60,253 bases of DNA from Candidatus Polarisedimenticolia bacterium (lineage in GTDB: Bacteria; Acidobacteriota; Polarisedimenticolia; Gp22-AA2). Shown here piece after piece: positions 42,588 to 51,136 of the stretch; position 1 is the stretch's first letter; each line of letters starts with the position of its first letter. The stretch spans positions 1 to 60,253 of the forward strand of contig DASYUH010000084.1 in NCBI GenBank assembly GCA_036001465.1, in the 5' to 3' direction. The translations under genes and the position numbers were made by a program. The notes below the pieces were generated by a model that saw only the letters and a program-made list of their open reading frames with translations, was not told the origin of the DNA and ran no database searches.

Positions 42588-43916
42588 ATGGCGTCGCTGC
42601 GCTGCATCGGCTGCGGGCGAGACTATCCTCTCGGCGAGATCCGCTACGAGTGCGAAGCCTGCTCGGGCCTGCTCGAGGTGGCGCACGACCTCGACCGCCT
42701 CAAGCGGGAGCGCGACGGGGCCGCGTGGCGGCGCCTGTTCGACTCCCGCCTGGGGGCGACGGCGGGGATCCACCGGAGCGGCGTCTGGCGCTACCACGAG
42801 CTGGTCCTCCCCGAGCTGCGGGCGAATCAGATCGTGACCAGGCCGGAAGGGAACACCAACCTCTACCGCTCGACCCGGCTGGAGCGGGAGTCCGGGACCG
42901 CCTCGGTGCACATCAAGCACGAGGGGGAGAACCCGACCCTGTCGTTCAAGGACCGGGGGATGAGCGCCGGCGTGTCGTTCGCGCGCTCGATCGGGGTCGA
43001 CCTCGTGGCCTGCGCGTCGACCGGCGACACCTCCGCCGCGATGGCGGCGTACGCCGCCCAGGCGGAAGGGATGCGCGGCGTCGTGGTCCTGCCCCGGGGA
43101 AAGATCAGCGTCGAACAGCTGTCCCAGCCGATCGCCTCCGGCGCCCTCACCGTCTCGCTGCCGGCCGACTTCGACACCTGCATCCGCCTGCTGCGGGAGG
43201 TCTGCCGGAGACGCCCGGTCTATCTTCTCAACTCGGTCAACCCGGTGCGCATCGAGGGGCAGAAGTCGATCGCCTACGAGACGGCGCAGCAGCTCGGCTG
43301 GGAGCCGCCCGACTGGGTCGTCGTCCCGGTGGGCAACGCCGGGAACATCTCGGCCATCGGCAAGGGGTTCTTCGACCTGCACGAGCTCGGCGTCATCGAC
43401 CGGGTGCCGCGTCTCCTGGGGGCGCAGCCCGAGGCGGCCGCCCCCCTGGCGAGGGCGCACCGGGAAGGATACCGGGAGCGGGTGAGGGTGAAGGCGGGCG
43501 AGACGGCGGCGAGCGCCATCCGCATCGGCGATCCGGTGTCCTACGACAAGGCGGTCGCCGCGGTGCGCCGATCGCGCGGGGCGTTCCTGTCCGCCTCCGA
43601 GACGGAGATCATGGACGCCAAGGCGCTGGTCGATGCGACCGGCGTCTACATCTGCCCCAACTCCGCGACCGCCGTCGCCGGCTTCCTGAAGGCGCGCCGG
43701 GACGGCACCATCGCGGCGGGCGACAGGGTGGTGATCATCGCCACGGCCCACGGCTGCAAGTTCAGCCAGGCCACGATCGATTACCATGGAGGGCGCCTGG
43801 ACGGCGTCGTGCCGGCCCGGGCGAACCGGATCATCGAGATGGAGGCGGACGCGGGGGCCCTCGAGCGCTTCCTGGCCTCGTCGGCCGGCGCCGCTTCCGG
43901 GAAGGTCGGCCCATGA
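42588..43916 (+). CDS. thrC: Threonine synthase
   Basis: 442 residues, PLP fold type II. An N-terminal CIGCGRDYPLGEIRYECEAC is a CxxC-type zinc-ribbon-like start common in this branch. The PLP lysine is in GENPTLSFKDRGMS (near residue 120). STGDTSAAMAAYAAQA and VVVPVGNAGNISAIGKGF bind the cofactor phosphate. It converts O-phosphohomoserine to threonine. The stop overlaps the start of the CBS gene (ATGA), tying that regulator-like protein to the pathway. Confidence 0.95.
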   Translation: MASLRCIGCGRDYPLGEIRYECEACSGLLEVAHDLDRLKRERDGAAWRRLFDSRLGATAGIHRSGVWRYHELVLPELRANQIVTRPEGNTNLYRSTRLERESGTASVHIKHEGENPTLSFKDRGMSAGVSFARSIGVDLVACASTGDTSAAMAAYAAQAEGMRGVVVLPRGKISVEQLSQPIASGALTVSLPADFDTCIRLLREVCRRRPVYLLNSVNPVRIEGQKSIAYETAQQLGWEPPDWVVVPVGNAGNISAIGKGFFDLHELGVIDRVPRLLGAQPEAAAPLARAHREGYRERVRVKAGETAASAIRIGDPVSYDKAVAAVRRSRGAFLSASETEIMDAKALVDATGVYICPNSATAVAGFLKARRDGTIAAGDRVVIIATAHGCKFSQATIDYHGGRLDGVVPARANRIIEMEADAGALERFLASSAGAASGKVGP

Positions 43917-44572
43917 CCACGCGCAAGAACAGCAGGAAGAGAGCGGGGCGGACCGTCCGCCGCTCGGCGTCCCGGCGCCGGCCGGTGCGAAGCGCCGGCC
44001 CGAGGTTCCTGGCCCGCGACCTGATGACGCGCTCGCCGATCACCGTGCGCGCGGACATGAGGGTCGGGGCGCTCTGCGACCTCCTCCAGGAAAAGAACAT
44101 CAACGGCGCCCCGGTGGTCGACGCGGACGGGCGGCTCGTCGGCGTGGTCACCCAGGAGGACATCATCTACGGCTCGATGGGGAGTCCGGCCCCCGACGGC
44201 AGCGCCGGCCCGGTCCGCTCCGGCGACGAGGCGATGGACCCCCAGTCCGGGAAGGGGCGCCCGTCCCGGCGCGTCGTGTCCGTGCTGCGGGGCAGGATCC
44301 TGCAGGCCGCCCCGCCGGCCCCGCTGCGAAGCGGCGAGAAGCCGTTCTGGGCGGAGCACCGATCGCCCGACCCGATGGAGCAGCCGGTGCGCAGCATCAT
44401 GACGAGCCCCGCGATCTCCGCCGAGGAGGACACGCCGGTGACCGACGTCTGCCGGATCATGTGGAGCCTCAGGATTCACCGCGTGCCGGTCCTCCGGAAG
44501 GGGAAGGTCACCGGCCTCGTCTCGTCCATGGATCTCTGCCGCGCCGTCCTCGAGGGGAAGATCAAGATCTGA
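43913..44572 (+). CDS. CBS-domain pair protein coupled to thrC
   Basis: 219 residues. A very basic N-terminus (about 24 of the first 35 residues Lys, Arg, Ser or Thr) precedes CBS 1 (ARDLMTRSPITVRADMRVGALCDLLQEKNINGAPVVDADGRLVGVVTQEDII) and CBS 2 (VRSIMTSPAISAEEDTPVTDVCRIMWSLRIHRVPVLRKGKVTGLVSSMDL). About 75 residues separate the two, far more than usual. CBS pairs bind adenosine nucleotides or SAM and sense energy or methyl status. The overlap with thrC suggests control of amino-acid synthesis, but no catalytic or DNA-binding domain is present. Confidence 0.87.
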   Translation: MTTRKNSRKRAGRTVRRSASRRRPVRSAGPRFLARDLMTRSPITVRADMRVGALCDLLQEKNINGAPVVDADGRLVGVVTQEDIIYGSMGSPAPDGSAGPVRSGDEAMDPQSGKGRPSRRVVSVLRGRILQAAPPAPLRSGEKPFWAEHRSPDPMEQPVRSIMTSPAISAEEDTPVTDVCRIMWSLRIHRVPVLRKGKVTGLVSSMDLCRAVLEGKIKI

Positions 44573-44602
44573 ACCCGAGGAGCCTGTCCGAGGAGGCCGC
44601 AC

Positions 44603-45226
44603 ATGCCCCCTGACCGACCGACTCATGCCCGCCCGTTCCGATCCCGTCCCGCCGGCTGGCGGCGGCTCCCCGTCGCGGTGGCCGCCGCGGTGGCTCTCGC
44701 CGCCTGGCTTCCCGCCTGTCGCGCCCGGCCGGAGGATCAGGCGCTCCGTGCCATCGCGGGCGTCCTGCGCAAGGGGGACCGGCTGATCGCCCTGCGGGCG
44801 ATCGATCCGGCGGCGACACGGATCGCGGCCGTGATCGGCACCGCGGCCGGGAAGCCGGAGCTCCGGATCTTCGAGGGCGGAGGCGGCAAGAAGCTCGTCC
44901 TGGCGCACACGGCCTCGCAGGGGGACGGTTTCAAGAACCTGGCGCTCCAGGACGTGGATCTCGACGGCCGGGAGGAGATCGTCGTCACCTGGGAGGGGGG
45001 CCATCTCGAGATGATCGAGGTCATCGCCCGCGATCCGAGCGGCGCCTACCGCACGATCTTCCAGAACGCCGGCCGGCAGATCGAGGCGCGCTACGACGCG
45101 GCCGGGAGGATCGAGTTCTGGATCACCAGCCGCACCTACCAGGAAGGGCCGCGCCAGGCGCCCGATTACGAGACCACCGTCTACCGGTGGGACAAGGGCG
45201 GCTACGTCGAGGCCCCGCACCCGTAG
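44603..45226 (+). CDS. Hypothetical lipoprotein with FG-GAP-like motif
   Basis: 207 residues. A long signal sequence ends in the lipobox LPAC (Cys near residue 39), so it should be lipid-anchored. The body has one stretch like an FG-GAP/VCBS blade, LALQDVDLDGREEIVVTWEGG (about residues 113-133), followed by a beta-rich tail (YETTVYRWDKGGYVE). No enzyme motif is seen. GAGG lies before the ATG. It is flanked by the CBS gene and an M16 protease. Confidence 0.6.
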   Translation: MPPDRPTHARPFRSRPAGWRRLPVAVAAAVALAAWLPACRARPEDQALRAIAGVLRKGDRLIALRAIDPAATRIAAVIGTAAGKPELRIFEGGGGKKLVLAHTASQGDGFKNLALQDVDLDGREEIVVTWEGGHLEMIEVIARDPSGAYRTIFQNAGRQIEARYDAAGRIEFWITSRTYQEGPRQAPDYETTVYRWDKGGYVEAPHP

Positions 45227-45257
45227 CCTCCCCCGGAAGTGCTACCATGGGCCCCGC

Positions 45258-46523
45258 ATGAGCGACATCCGCAAGGAGACTTTCGAGAACGGCCTGGTGA
45301 TGATCACCGAGCCGATGCGCACGCTGCGCTCGGTCGCGGTCGGGGTGTGGATGAAGCGCGGCTCGCGGCACGAGACCGTGGACCAGAACGGCATCTCGCA
45401 CTTCATCGAGCACCTCCTGTTCAAGGGGACCGAGACCAAGACCGCCCAGGACATCGCGCTCATCGTCGATTCGGTGGGCGGCCAGATGGACGCCTTCACG
45501 ACCAAGGAGTACACCTGCTTCTACTTCAAGGTCCTGGACGACCACCTCGATATCGCGGTCGACCTGCTGTCGGACATCGTGCGGCACCCGAAGTTCGTGC
45601 CGGCCGAGATCGAGAAGGAGCGCAAGGTCATCTTCGAAGAGATCAAGATGGTGGACGACACGCCCGACGAGCTGGTGTACGACATCTTCAGCGCGTCGTT
45701 CTGGCGCGGGCACCCTCTCGGCCGGCCAATCCAGGGGACCATCGCGTCGGTGTCCGGGATGCAGCTCGACATGCTGACGCGCTTCTTCCGGGAGTCCTAC
45801 CAGCCGGCGAACCTGCTGGTGACGGCGGCCGGCAACCTGGATCACGAGCGCCTGGCCGGCGCCATCCGCCGCGCCTTCGAGCCGATCAAGAACACCGCGG
45901 CCCCGGTCGCGGTCAGCGCCCCCTCGCCGACCGCCACCGTCGTGATACGCGAGAAGAAGGAGCTGGGCCAGCTGCACCTCTGCCTCGGCGTGCCGTGCTT
46001 CGGGGCCGCGCCGGGGCGGCGCTACCAGGAATACGTCCTGAACACGCTCCTGGGGGGGACCATGTCCTCGCGACTGTTCCAGCACATCCGCGAGGAGCGC
46101 GGCCTGGCCTACTCCGTCTTCTCGTCGGTCAACTCGTTTCTCGACAGCGGGAACCTCCTGGTGTACGCGGCGACCTCCCCGGAGTCCGGGCGCGAGGTCG
46201 TGCAGCTCATCGTCGACGAGTTCCGGATCCTGAAGGACAAGCCGGTCGGCGACGGCGAGCTGAAGATGGCCAAGGATCATCTCAAGGGAAGCCTGATGCT
46301 GTCGCTCGAGAGCAGCAGCAGCCGGATGTCGAACCTGGCGCGCCAGGAGTTCTACTACGGCCGCCAGTTCACGGTGAGCGAGATCCTCGAGGGGGTCGAC
46401 TCGGTCACGCGGGACGACGTCCTCGACCTGTCGCGCGAGATCTTCGACGCCTCGCGCTGCACCCTCGCCGTCCTCGGCCAGACGAAGGACCTCGAGATGG
46501 AGAAGGTCGGCCTGAGTTTCTGA
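45258..46523 (+). CDS. M16-family zinc metalloprotease (mitochondrial-processing-peptidase-like)
   Basis: 421 residues, the single-subunit size of bacterial M16B proteins. The inverted zinc motif H-x-x-E-H is HFIEHLLFKGT (near residue 50), and the distal zinc-binding Glu lies in KVIFEEIKM about 75 residues later. SYQPANLLVTAAGNL and LGGTMSSRLFQHIREERGLAYSVFSS are typical of the two M16 halves. It probably degrades peptides in the cytoplasm or periplasm; no signal peptide is visible. Confidence 0.92.
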   Translation: MSDIRKETFENGLVMITEPMRTLRSVAVGVWMKRGSRHETVDQNGISHFIEHLLFKGTETKTAQDIALIVDSVGGQMDAFTTKEYTCFYFKVLDDHLDIAVDLLSDIVRHPKFVPAEIEKERKVIFEEIKMVDDTPDELVYDIFSASFWRGHPLGRPIQGTIASVSGMQLDMLTRFFRESYQPANLLVTAAGNLDHERLAGAIRRAFEPIKNTAAPVAVSAPSPTATVVIREKKELGQLHLCLGVPCFGAAPGRRYQEYVLNTLLGGTMSSRLFQHIREERGLAYSVFSSVNSFLDSGNLLVYAATSPESGREVVQLIVDEFRILKDKPVGDGELKMAKDHLKGSLMLSLESSSSRMSNLARQEFYYGRQFTVSEILEGVDSVTRDDVLDLSREIFDASRCTLAVLGQTKDLEMEKVGLSF

Positions 46524-46531
46524 GGAGCGGC

Positions 46532-47389
46532 GTGCGCTCACGACGGATTGGCCTTGCCATCCTTCCCCTGATGATCCTCGCCCCTCCGGCCGAAGCGTGG
46601 TCCGACGCGAGCCCACAGAGCCTTCCTAAGGGTCTCTCCGTCCATGAGGACCGGCGAGCCAGGGAGACCACGTTCCGGCCGGCCCACGACTCGTGGACAC
46701 TGTACGACTTCAGGATCTACCCGGTCCTGCGCCTCGACGCGAAAGGCACTCGGTCATTGCTCCTGCATGTCAGCCGGCAGGGAGACAAGCGGATCGGGAT
46801 CAAGTCACTCCAAGTCCGGGTGGATGGGGTCAGCCGTGCGTTGGCTCCGAAACGTTCCGAGATCAAAGTCGACGCCTACGGCTGCCGCGTCACCGAGACA
46901 GCGCTTCTCGAAGGCCAGGACGATCTCATCCGGGCGATCGCGGTGGGGCGGGAGGTCGACGTCGACGTTGTGGGGGTCGACGGTCCGCAGTCCTTTCGGC
47001 TGACTCCCGAGGAGATCGGGAGCTTCGTCCGCATCGTCGCGCTCCGCGACGCCGACTCCTTGCCGGAGCCTGAGAAGCCACCGGCCGACCCGGTGCGCGG
47101 GAGGGAGGGACTGACCAACCCCCGGATCATCCGCGAGTCGAAGGTGATGCCCGAGTTTCCGGTCCTGGCGCGCGGCAGGATGGCCACGGGGAAGGTGACC
47201 CTGCACGCCGTCGTGCATCCGGATGGTACGGCCGAGGTGCTGGACGTATTCAAGTCGTCGGCACGATACTGCGGCTTCGAGCAGGCCGCGATCGACGCCG
47301 TCAGGCAGTGGCGGTATGTCCCGGGCAGGGAGGACGGCAAGCCCACGGACTTCTATTTCACCGTCGACATCGATTTTCAGTGGAAATGA
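46532..47389 (+). CDS. TonB C-terminal-domain secreted protein
   Basis: 285 residues from GTG, six bases after GGAG and directly following the M16 gene. A signal peptide ([17 protein letters not shown]) precedes a beta-rich region of unknown kind. The last 95 residues ([47 protein letters not shown], then [34 protein letters not shown]) form the TonB C-terminal fold, with the usual W-R-Y/F-x-P. There is no N-terminal TonB helix with a His motif, so it is not a canonical energy transducer. GC content is slightly lower than in its neighbours. It overlaps dut by four bases. Confidence 0.8.
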   Translation: MRSRRIGLAILPLMILAPPAEAWSDASPQSLPKGLSVHEDRRARETTFRPAHDSWTLYDFRIYPVLRLDAKGTRSLLLHVSRQGDKRIGIKSLQVRVDGVSRALAPKRSEIKVDAYGCRVTETALLEGQDDLIRAIAVGREVDVDVVGVDGPQSFRLTPEEIGSFVRIVALRDADSLPEPEKPPADPVRGREGLTNPRIIRESKVMPEFPVLARGRMATGKVTLHAVVHPDGTAEVLDVFKSSARYCGFEQAAIDAVRQWRYVPGREDGKPTDFYFTVDIDFQWK

Positions 47390-47850
47390 CTCGCACGGAG
47401 GACGAATCACTGGTCCGGATCGCCCGCACGGCGGAGAACCCGGACCTGCCGCTGCCGGCCCCCGCCACGGCGGGAAGCGCCGGGCTGGATCTGCGCGCCT
47501 GCGTCCGGGAGCCGGTGGTGCTGCAGCCGGGGCGGCGGGCCCTCATCCCGACCGGGTTCTCCATCGCCCTGCCGCCCGGGCTCGAGGGGCAAGTGCGGCC
47601 GCGCAGCGGACTGGCGCTGCGACAGGGGCTGACCATGCTGAACTCCCCCGGAACGATCGATGCGGACTACCGGGGGGAGATCGCGGTCGTCGCCGTGAAC
47701 CTCGGACAGGAGCCGGTCACCATCTGCCGCGGGGACCGGATCGCCCAGCTGGTCATCGCGCCGGTGTCCCGGGCGAGGCTGGTCGAGGCGGACGAGCTGC
47801 CCCCGACCGGGCGCGCCGGCGGCGGCTTCGGGCACACGGGCAGGACCTGA
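47386..47850 (+). CDS. dut: Deoxyuridine 5'-triphosphate nucleotidohydrolase
   Basis: 154 residues, homotrimeric dUTPase. All five motifs are present: [11 protein letters not shown] (1), [11 protein letters not shown] (2), [21 protein letters not shown] (3), [11 protein letters not shown] (4) and the Gly-rich [11 protein letters not shown] (5). It hydrolyses dUTP to dUMP, keeping uracil out of DNA and supplying thymidylate synthesis. The ATG overlaps the preceding stop. Confidence 0.96.
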   Translation: MTRTEDESLVRIARTAENPDLPLPAPATAGSAGLDLRACVREPVVLQPGRRALIPTGFSIALPPGLEGQVRPRSGLALRQGLTMLNSPGTIDADYRGEIAVVAVNLGQEPVTICRGDRIAQLVIAPVSRARLVEADELPPTGRAGGGFGHTGRT

Positions 47851-47894
47851 CCCAAAAGCCGGCCCCCTGCTCGGACCGGCTCCCGACGATCGGG

Positions 47895-47900
47895 TACAAT
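47895..47900 (+). promoter_or_regulatory. Possible -10 element upstream of the MBL hydrolase gene
   Basis: TACAAT, a 5/6 match, lies 44 bases before the ATG in the 94-base gap after dut. The matching -35 position is poor, so the call is weak. Confidence 0.3.
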
Positions 47901-47944
47901 CCGGACGCGCTTCCTGAAGCGCCACGAGTCACGAGGGGACCGGG

Positions 47945-48733
47945 ATGCGGGTGGCGGTTCTGGGGAGCGGCAGCGCCGGGAACGCGACCTGCATCGAGGC
48001 GGACGGGACGCGGCTCCTGCTCGATGCCGGGTTCTCGTGCCGCGAGCTGGGGGCGCGGCTGCGTGCGGTCGGCGTCGAGCCGCACCGGCTGGACGGCCTC
48101 CTGGTCACCCACGAGCACGCCGATCACGTCCGCGGGGCGGCGCTGTTCTCGAAGACCTACCGGGTGCCGCTGTACTGCACGCCGGCCACGTTCCGCGCCG
48201 CGGGGCTCCAGAAGGCCGGGCCGTACGGGCACGGTGCCCACGCCCATCACGCGGTCGAGCCCGGCGCCTCGTTCGTCGTGGGGGGGATGACGGTGGAGGC
48301 GTTTCCCGTGCCGCACGACGCGGTCGAGACGGTCGGCTACACGGTGTCGTGCGACGGGGTGCGCTTCGGCTACGCGACCGATCTGGGACACGACCCGGAG
48401 CCGGTGCGCCGGGGCCTCGATGACTGCGATCTGCTGATGCTGGAATCGAACCACGACGTCGGCATGCTCAGGGAGGGGCCGTACCCCATGGTGGTCAAGG
48501 AGCGCGTCCTCGGACGGCACGGCCACCTCGACAACGAGACGGCGGCCGCCCTCCTGTGCGACGTGGCGACCGGCCGGACCGGCCGGGTGATCCTGGCGCA
48601 CCTGAGCCGCACCAACAACCGTCCCGAGCTGGCGCTCAAGGCGGCGCGCCGCGAGTTCGATCGCCGCGGGCGGCGATCGCCGGACCTGCACCCGGCCGGC
48701 CAGGCCGGGCCGTCCCCCTGGTTCGAGGTCTGA
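47945..48733 (+). CDS. MBL-fold metallo-hydrolase (YycJ/WalJ-like)
   Basis: 262 residues. VAVLGSGSAGNATCIEADGTRLLLDAGFSCREL is the family start, and the dinuclear metal motif H-x-H-x-D-H is THEHADHV near residue 58. Further ligands lie in VPHDAVETVGY and GYATDLGH. MLESNHDVGML (near residue 163) and ILAHLSRTNNRPELAL (near residue 218) are typical of YycJ-type hydrolases, thought to act as nucleases in DNA repair. It lies one base before purB. Confidence 0.87.
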   Translation: MRVAVLGSGSAGNATCIEADGTRLLLDAGFSCRELGARLRAVGVEPHRLDGLLVTHEHADHVRGAALFSKTYRVPLYCTPATFRAAGLQKAGPYGHGAHAHHAVEPGASFVVGGMTVEAFPVPHDAVETVGYTVSCDGVRFGYATDLGHDPEPVRRGLDDCDLLMLESNHDVGMLREGPYPMVVKERVLGRHGHLDNETAAALLCDVATGRTGRVILAHLSRTNNRPELALKAARREFDRRGRRSPDLHPAGQAGPSPWFEV

Positions 48734-48734
48734 G

Positions 48735-50033
48735 ATGATCCCGCGCTACTCCCGCCCCGAGATGACCCGCATCTGGGAGGACGAGCGCAAGTTCCAGCGC
48801 TGGCTCGACGTCGAGCTGGCGGTCTGCGACGCCCTCGCCGACCGCGGCCTGATCCCCAAGCAGGCGGCGGCCAACATCCGCGCCCGGGCGCGCTTCGACG
48901 TGAAGCGCGTCAAGGAGATCGAGGCGGCCGTCCAGCACGACGTCATCGCCTTCATCAACAACGTCGCGGAGAACGTCGGCCCGGACGCCTGGTACATCCA
49001 TCTCGGCCTCACCAGCAGCGACGTGGTCGATTCCGCCCAGGCCCTGCAGATGATCGAGGCGGCCGAGCTCCTGGTCAAGGGGCTGGAGGGGCTGGCGGCC
49101 GCCATCAAGAAGCGCGCCTTCGAGCACAAGGACTCTGTCATGGTCGGCCGGACGCACGGGGTGCACGCCGAGCCGATGACCTTCGGCCTGAAGCTGGCGC
49201 TCTGGCACAGCGAGGTGCGCCGCAGCATCGACCGCCTGGCGGCCGCCCGGCGGCGGGTGGCGGTCGGCAAGCTGTCGGGGGCCGTCGGCACCTTCGCGCA
49301 CATCGACCCCGACGTCGAGGCTGCGGCGCTCGGGTCCCTGGGGCTCGAGCCGGTGCCGATCGCCTCGCAGGTCGTGCAGCGCGACCGGCACGCCGAGTAC
49401 CTGAGCGCGCTGGCGATCGCCGCGACGTCGATCGAGAAGTTCGCCACCGAGATACGCCACCTGCAGCGCACCGAAGTGGGGGAGGTCGAGGAGCCGTTCG
49501 GCGCCGGACAGAAGGGCTCCTCCGCCATGCCGCACAAGCGGAACCCGATCGCCTGCGAGCAGATGAGCGGACTGGCGCGCATGGTGCGCGGCTACCTGCA
49601 CGTGGCGCTGGAGAACATCCCGCTGTGGCACGAGCGGGACATCTCGCACTCGTCCGCCGAGCGGATCATCCTGCCGGACGCCACCATCCTGCTCGACTAC
49701 ATGATCCACCGCTTCACGCGCGTGGTCTCCGGCATGGTGGTCCACCCCGAGGCGATGCGACGCAACCTCGATCAATCGGGCGGTCTCATCTTCTCGGGCA
49801 CGGTGCTGCTCGAGCTGGCCCGCAAGGGCGTGACGCGCGACGATGCCTACGGCTGGATCCAGCGGGCGGCGATGGCCGCCCGGGACGGCAAGGGGGACTT
49901 CAGGACGCTCCTCGGGAAGGACCCCGACATCGCCGCCCGGCTCAAGGCGGAGGACCTCGATCGGTGCTTCGATCTCAGGCACCACCTGCGCCACGTGGAC
50001 ACTCTGTTCAAGCGGGCGTTCGGGCAGGCGTAG
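48735..50033 (+). CDS. purB: Adenylosuccinate lyase
   Basis: 432 residues. It splits fumarate from SAICAR and adenylosuccinate in purine synthesis. The fumarase/aspartase-superfamily signature is GSSAMPHKRNP (near residue 258). HLGLTSSDVVDSAQALQM and VMVGRTHGVHAEPMTFGLKLALW carry the catalytic His and substrate contacts. The N-terminus IPRYSRPEMTRIWEDERKF is typical of the bacterial short form. Its 3' end runs directly into the next, poorly defined reading frame. Confidence 0.95.
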   Translation: MIPRYSRPEMTRIWEDERKFQRWLDVELAVCDALADRGLIPKQAAANIRARARFDVKRVKEIEAAVQHDVIAFINNVAENVGPDAWYIHLGLTSSDVVDSAQALQMIEAAELLVKGLEGLAAAIKKRAFEHKDSVMVGRTHGVHAEPMTFGLKLALWHSEVRRSIDRLAAARRRVAVGKLSGAVGTFAHIDPDVEAAALGSLGLEPVPIASQVVQRDRHAEYLSALAIAATSIEKFATEIRHLQRTEVGEVEEPFGAGQKGSSAMPHKRNPIACEQMSGLARMVRGYLHVALENIPLWHERDISHSSAERIILPDATILLDYMIHRFTRVVSGMVVHPEAMRRNLDQSGGLIFSGTVLLELARKGVTRDDAYGWIQRAAMAARDGKGDFRTLLGKDPDIAARLKAEDLDRCFDLRHHLRHVDTLFKRAFGQA

Positions 50034-50044
50034 CGCTTCTCCTG

Positions 50045-50749
50045 GTGCTCGCCGCCCCCGGCGGGAGCGCGGCATCGGGCGCCCAGTCGGGCGCTGCCGC
50101 GAGCCCCGCGACCGACCTGCGCGCCTTGGCCGGCGAGACCCTGTACGTCCTCAACCCCACCACGGTCCGCACCCGAGGCAGCGGCAACCTGAGCGTCGAT
50201 CTTTCTCGAGGCCAGTCGGTCGTCCTGGTCAGCCTGGGAGGTGACCGGGCGATCCTGGCGCCGGGCCCGGCCGACGCCACACTGCTGCGGTCCTACGGCG
50301 TCCGCAAACTGCCCCGCTACACGGCCACGACGGCGCAACTGGCGGCCGACTTCGTCACCACTCCGGCGTGGGGAAGGGCGCTCGAGGAAGGGGTGCGCCG
50401 GCTGCGCGACCGCTGGCCCGATCTCTCTGCCGACGTCGCCGGGAAGGTCTTCCTGGGCGAGCCGTTCGTCGGCATGACCGAAGAGCAGGCGGAGGAGGCG
50501 GTGGGGCGCCTGGTCCTGGTCCGGGGGCCGGCAGCCGGACAGGACGGTGCGGTCGCATGGACGGTCGGACGGCGCCCGCGCCCGGCGGAGCTGCGCGTCT
50601 ATACGGAGGCGCGGGAGCGCGGCGCCCGCGCCCGCAGCTTCGAGGAGTTCCTCGCCTCCCGCACGCGGGCGGTCCTGACTTTCAGGGGCGGGGTCCTCGT
50701 GGCGATCCAGTCCCCTCCCGGCCAGTCCCCGGGACTGAACTGGCCGTGA
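50045..50749 (+). CDS. Hypothetical exported protein, start uncertain
   Basis: 234 residues from the first NTG codon after purB. Upstream, the frame continues into purB and encodes a hydrophobic run (AGVALLLVLAA) that would complete a signal peptide, but no ATG, GTG or TTG precedes it. No clear ribosome site is visible, so translation may be coupled to purB termination. The body (TDLRALAGETLYVLNPTTVRTRG..., FLGEPFVGMTEEQAEEAVGRLVLV) matches no family I know. Codon bias holds to the stop. Confidence 0.5.
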   Translation: MLAAPGGSAASGAQSGAAASPATDLRALAGETLYVLNPTTVRTRGSGNLSVDLSRGQSVVLVSLGGDRAILAPGPADATLLRSYGVRKLPRYTATTAQLAADFVTTPAWGRALEEGVRRLRDRWPDLSADVAGKVFLGEPFVGMTEEQAEEAVGRLVLVRGPAAGQDGAVAWTVGRRPRPAELRVYTEARERGARARSFEEFLASRTRAVLTFRGGVLVAIQSPPGQSPGLNWP

Positions 50750-50788
50750 TGGAAGAGGCTGACCACGGAGGCGAACGCCCGGCGCCTG

Positions 50789-50828
50789 TCTTCACCGGAC
50801 GCGGGTTCGACTCCCGCCGCCTCCACCA
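50789..50828 (+). ncRNA. tmRNA 3'-terminal fragment (T-arm, acceptor strand, CCA)
   Basis: The bases ending at 50828 form a T-arm (GCGGG stem at 50801-50805, TTCGACT loop, CCCGC stem), an acceptor strand CGCCTCC, discriminator A and encoded CCA. GGACGCGGGTTCGACTCCCG is almost identical to the 3' end of proteobacterial tmRNA (ssrA). The tmRNA 5' end (GG-TTCGACGG D-loop), the tag ORF and the pseudoknots are not found upstream or downstream. GGAGGCG at 50767-50773 is exactly complementary to the acceptor strand, but only 27 bases separate it from the T-arm. It is best read as an att-type remnant or a decayed or rearranged tmRNA gene. Confidence 0.65.
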
Positions 50829-50981
50829 ATGCAAAGAATTCGAACCCGCTTGAAGCGTCGAGACCGCAGCTTCACCCAGCGTTTTGCTACCCCGCCCGTC
50901 CGCGATGAACTCGATGAAGTTGGAGACCGGTCTTCAGTCTCGAGCTCCGCTTCCTTCAGGCGGACCGCTTCCGGTGCCCGG

Positions 50982-51014
50982 GAAGAGGTCTTCGCGACCT
51001 CTTCTTCTTGCATT
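50982..51014 (+). terminator. Hairpin terminator
   Basis: GAAGAGGTC (50982-50990) pairs perfectly with GACCTCTTC (50996-51004) across a 5-base loop, followed by TTCTTGCATT. The 9-bp stem with a pyrimidine-rich tail fits an intrinsic terminator. Confidence 0.6.
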
Positions 51015-51040
51015 GACATCGCATCCAACTTCGGATAAAA
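51013..51040 (+). promoter_or_regulatory. Promoter for the BNR/Cys-rich secreted protein
   Basis: A perfect TTGACA (51013-51018) is followed after 16 bases by ATAAAA (51035-51040). It starts right after the terminator hairpin and about 97 bases before the gene's ATG. Confidence 0.55.
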
Positions 51041-51136
51041 GCGGGTTCACCTGAACAGTCGCACCAACGTGCGGGATCGATCGCGCCCGACCGCTCCCGC
51101 CACGACGCCGCGTTCCGCCACGGCACGAGGTGACCC

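Larger units (their letters stand above)
50750..51136 (+). other. Intergenic region with tmRNA fragment, terminator hairpin and promoter
   Basis: A 387-base stretch without a convincing gene. It holds, in order, the tmRNA 3' end, several short inverted repeats (including the 10-base palindrome AGACCGGTCT at 50924-50933, and TCGAGAC at 50858 with GTCTCGA at 50937), a hairpin terminator and a promoter. GC content is visibly lower than in the neighbouring genes. Confidence 0.6.

Noticed and set aside
50750-50828. A complete tRNA gene
   Set aside because: Only 27 bases lie between the possible 5' acceptor strand and the T-arm, too short for D and anticodon arms.
50829-51038. A 69-codon + strand ORF beginning right after the tmRNA CCA
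   Set aside because: Composition is low-complexity (Arg/Ser-rich), it has no ribosome site and it is crossed by inverted repeats and a terminator.
50750-51136. Permuted (two-piece) tmRNA with the coding half downstream of the acceptor half
   Set aside because: No GG-rich 5' end complementary to the acceptor, no TTCGACGG D-loop and no tag ORF were found within 300 bases downstream.
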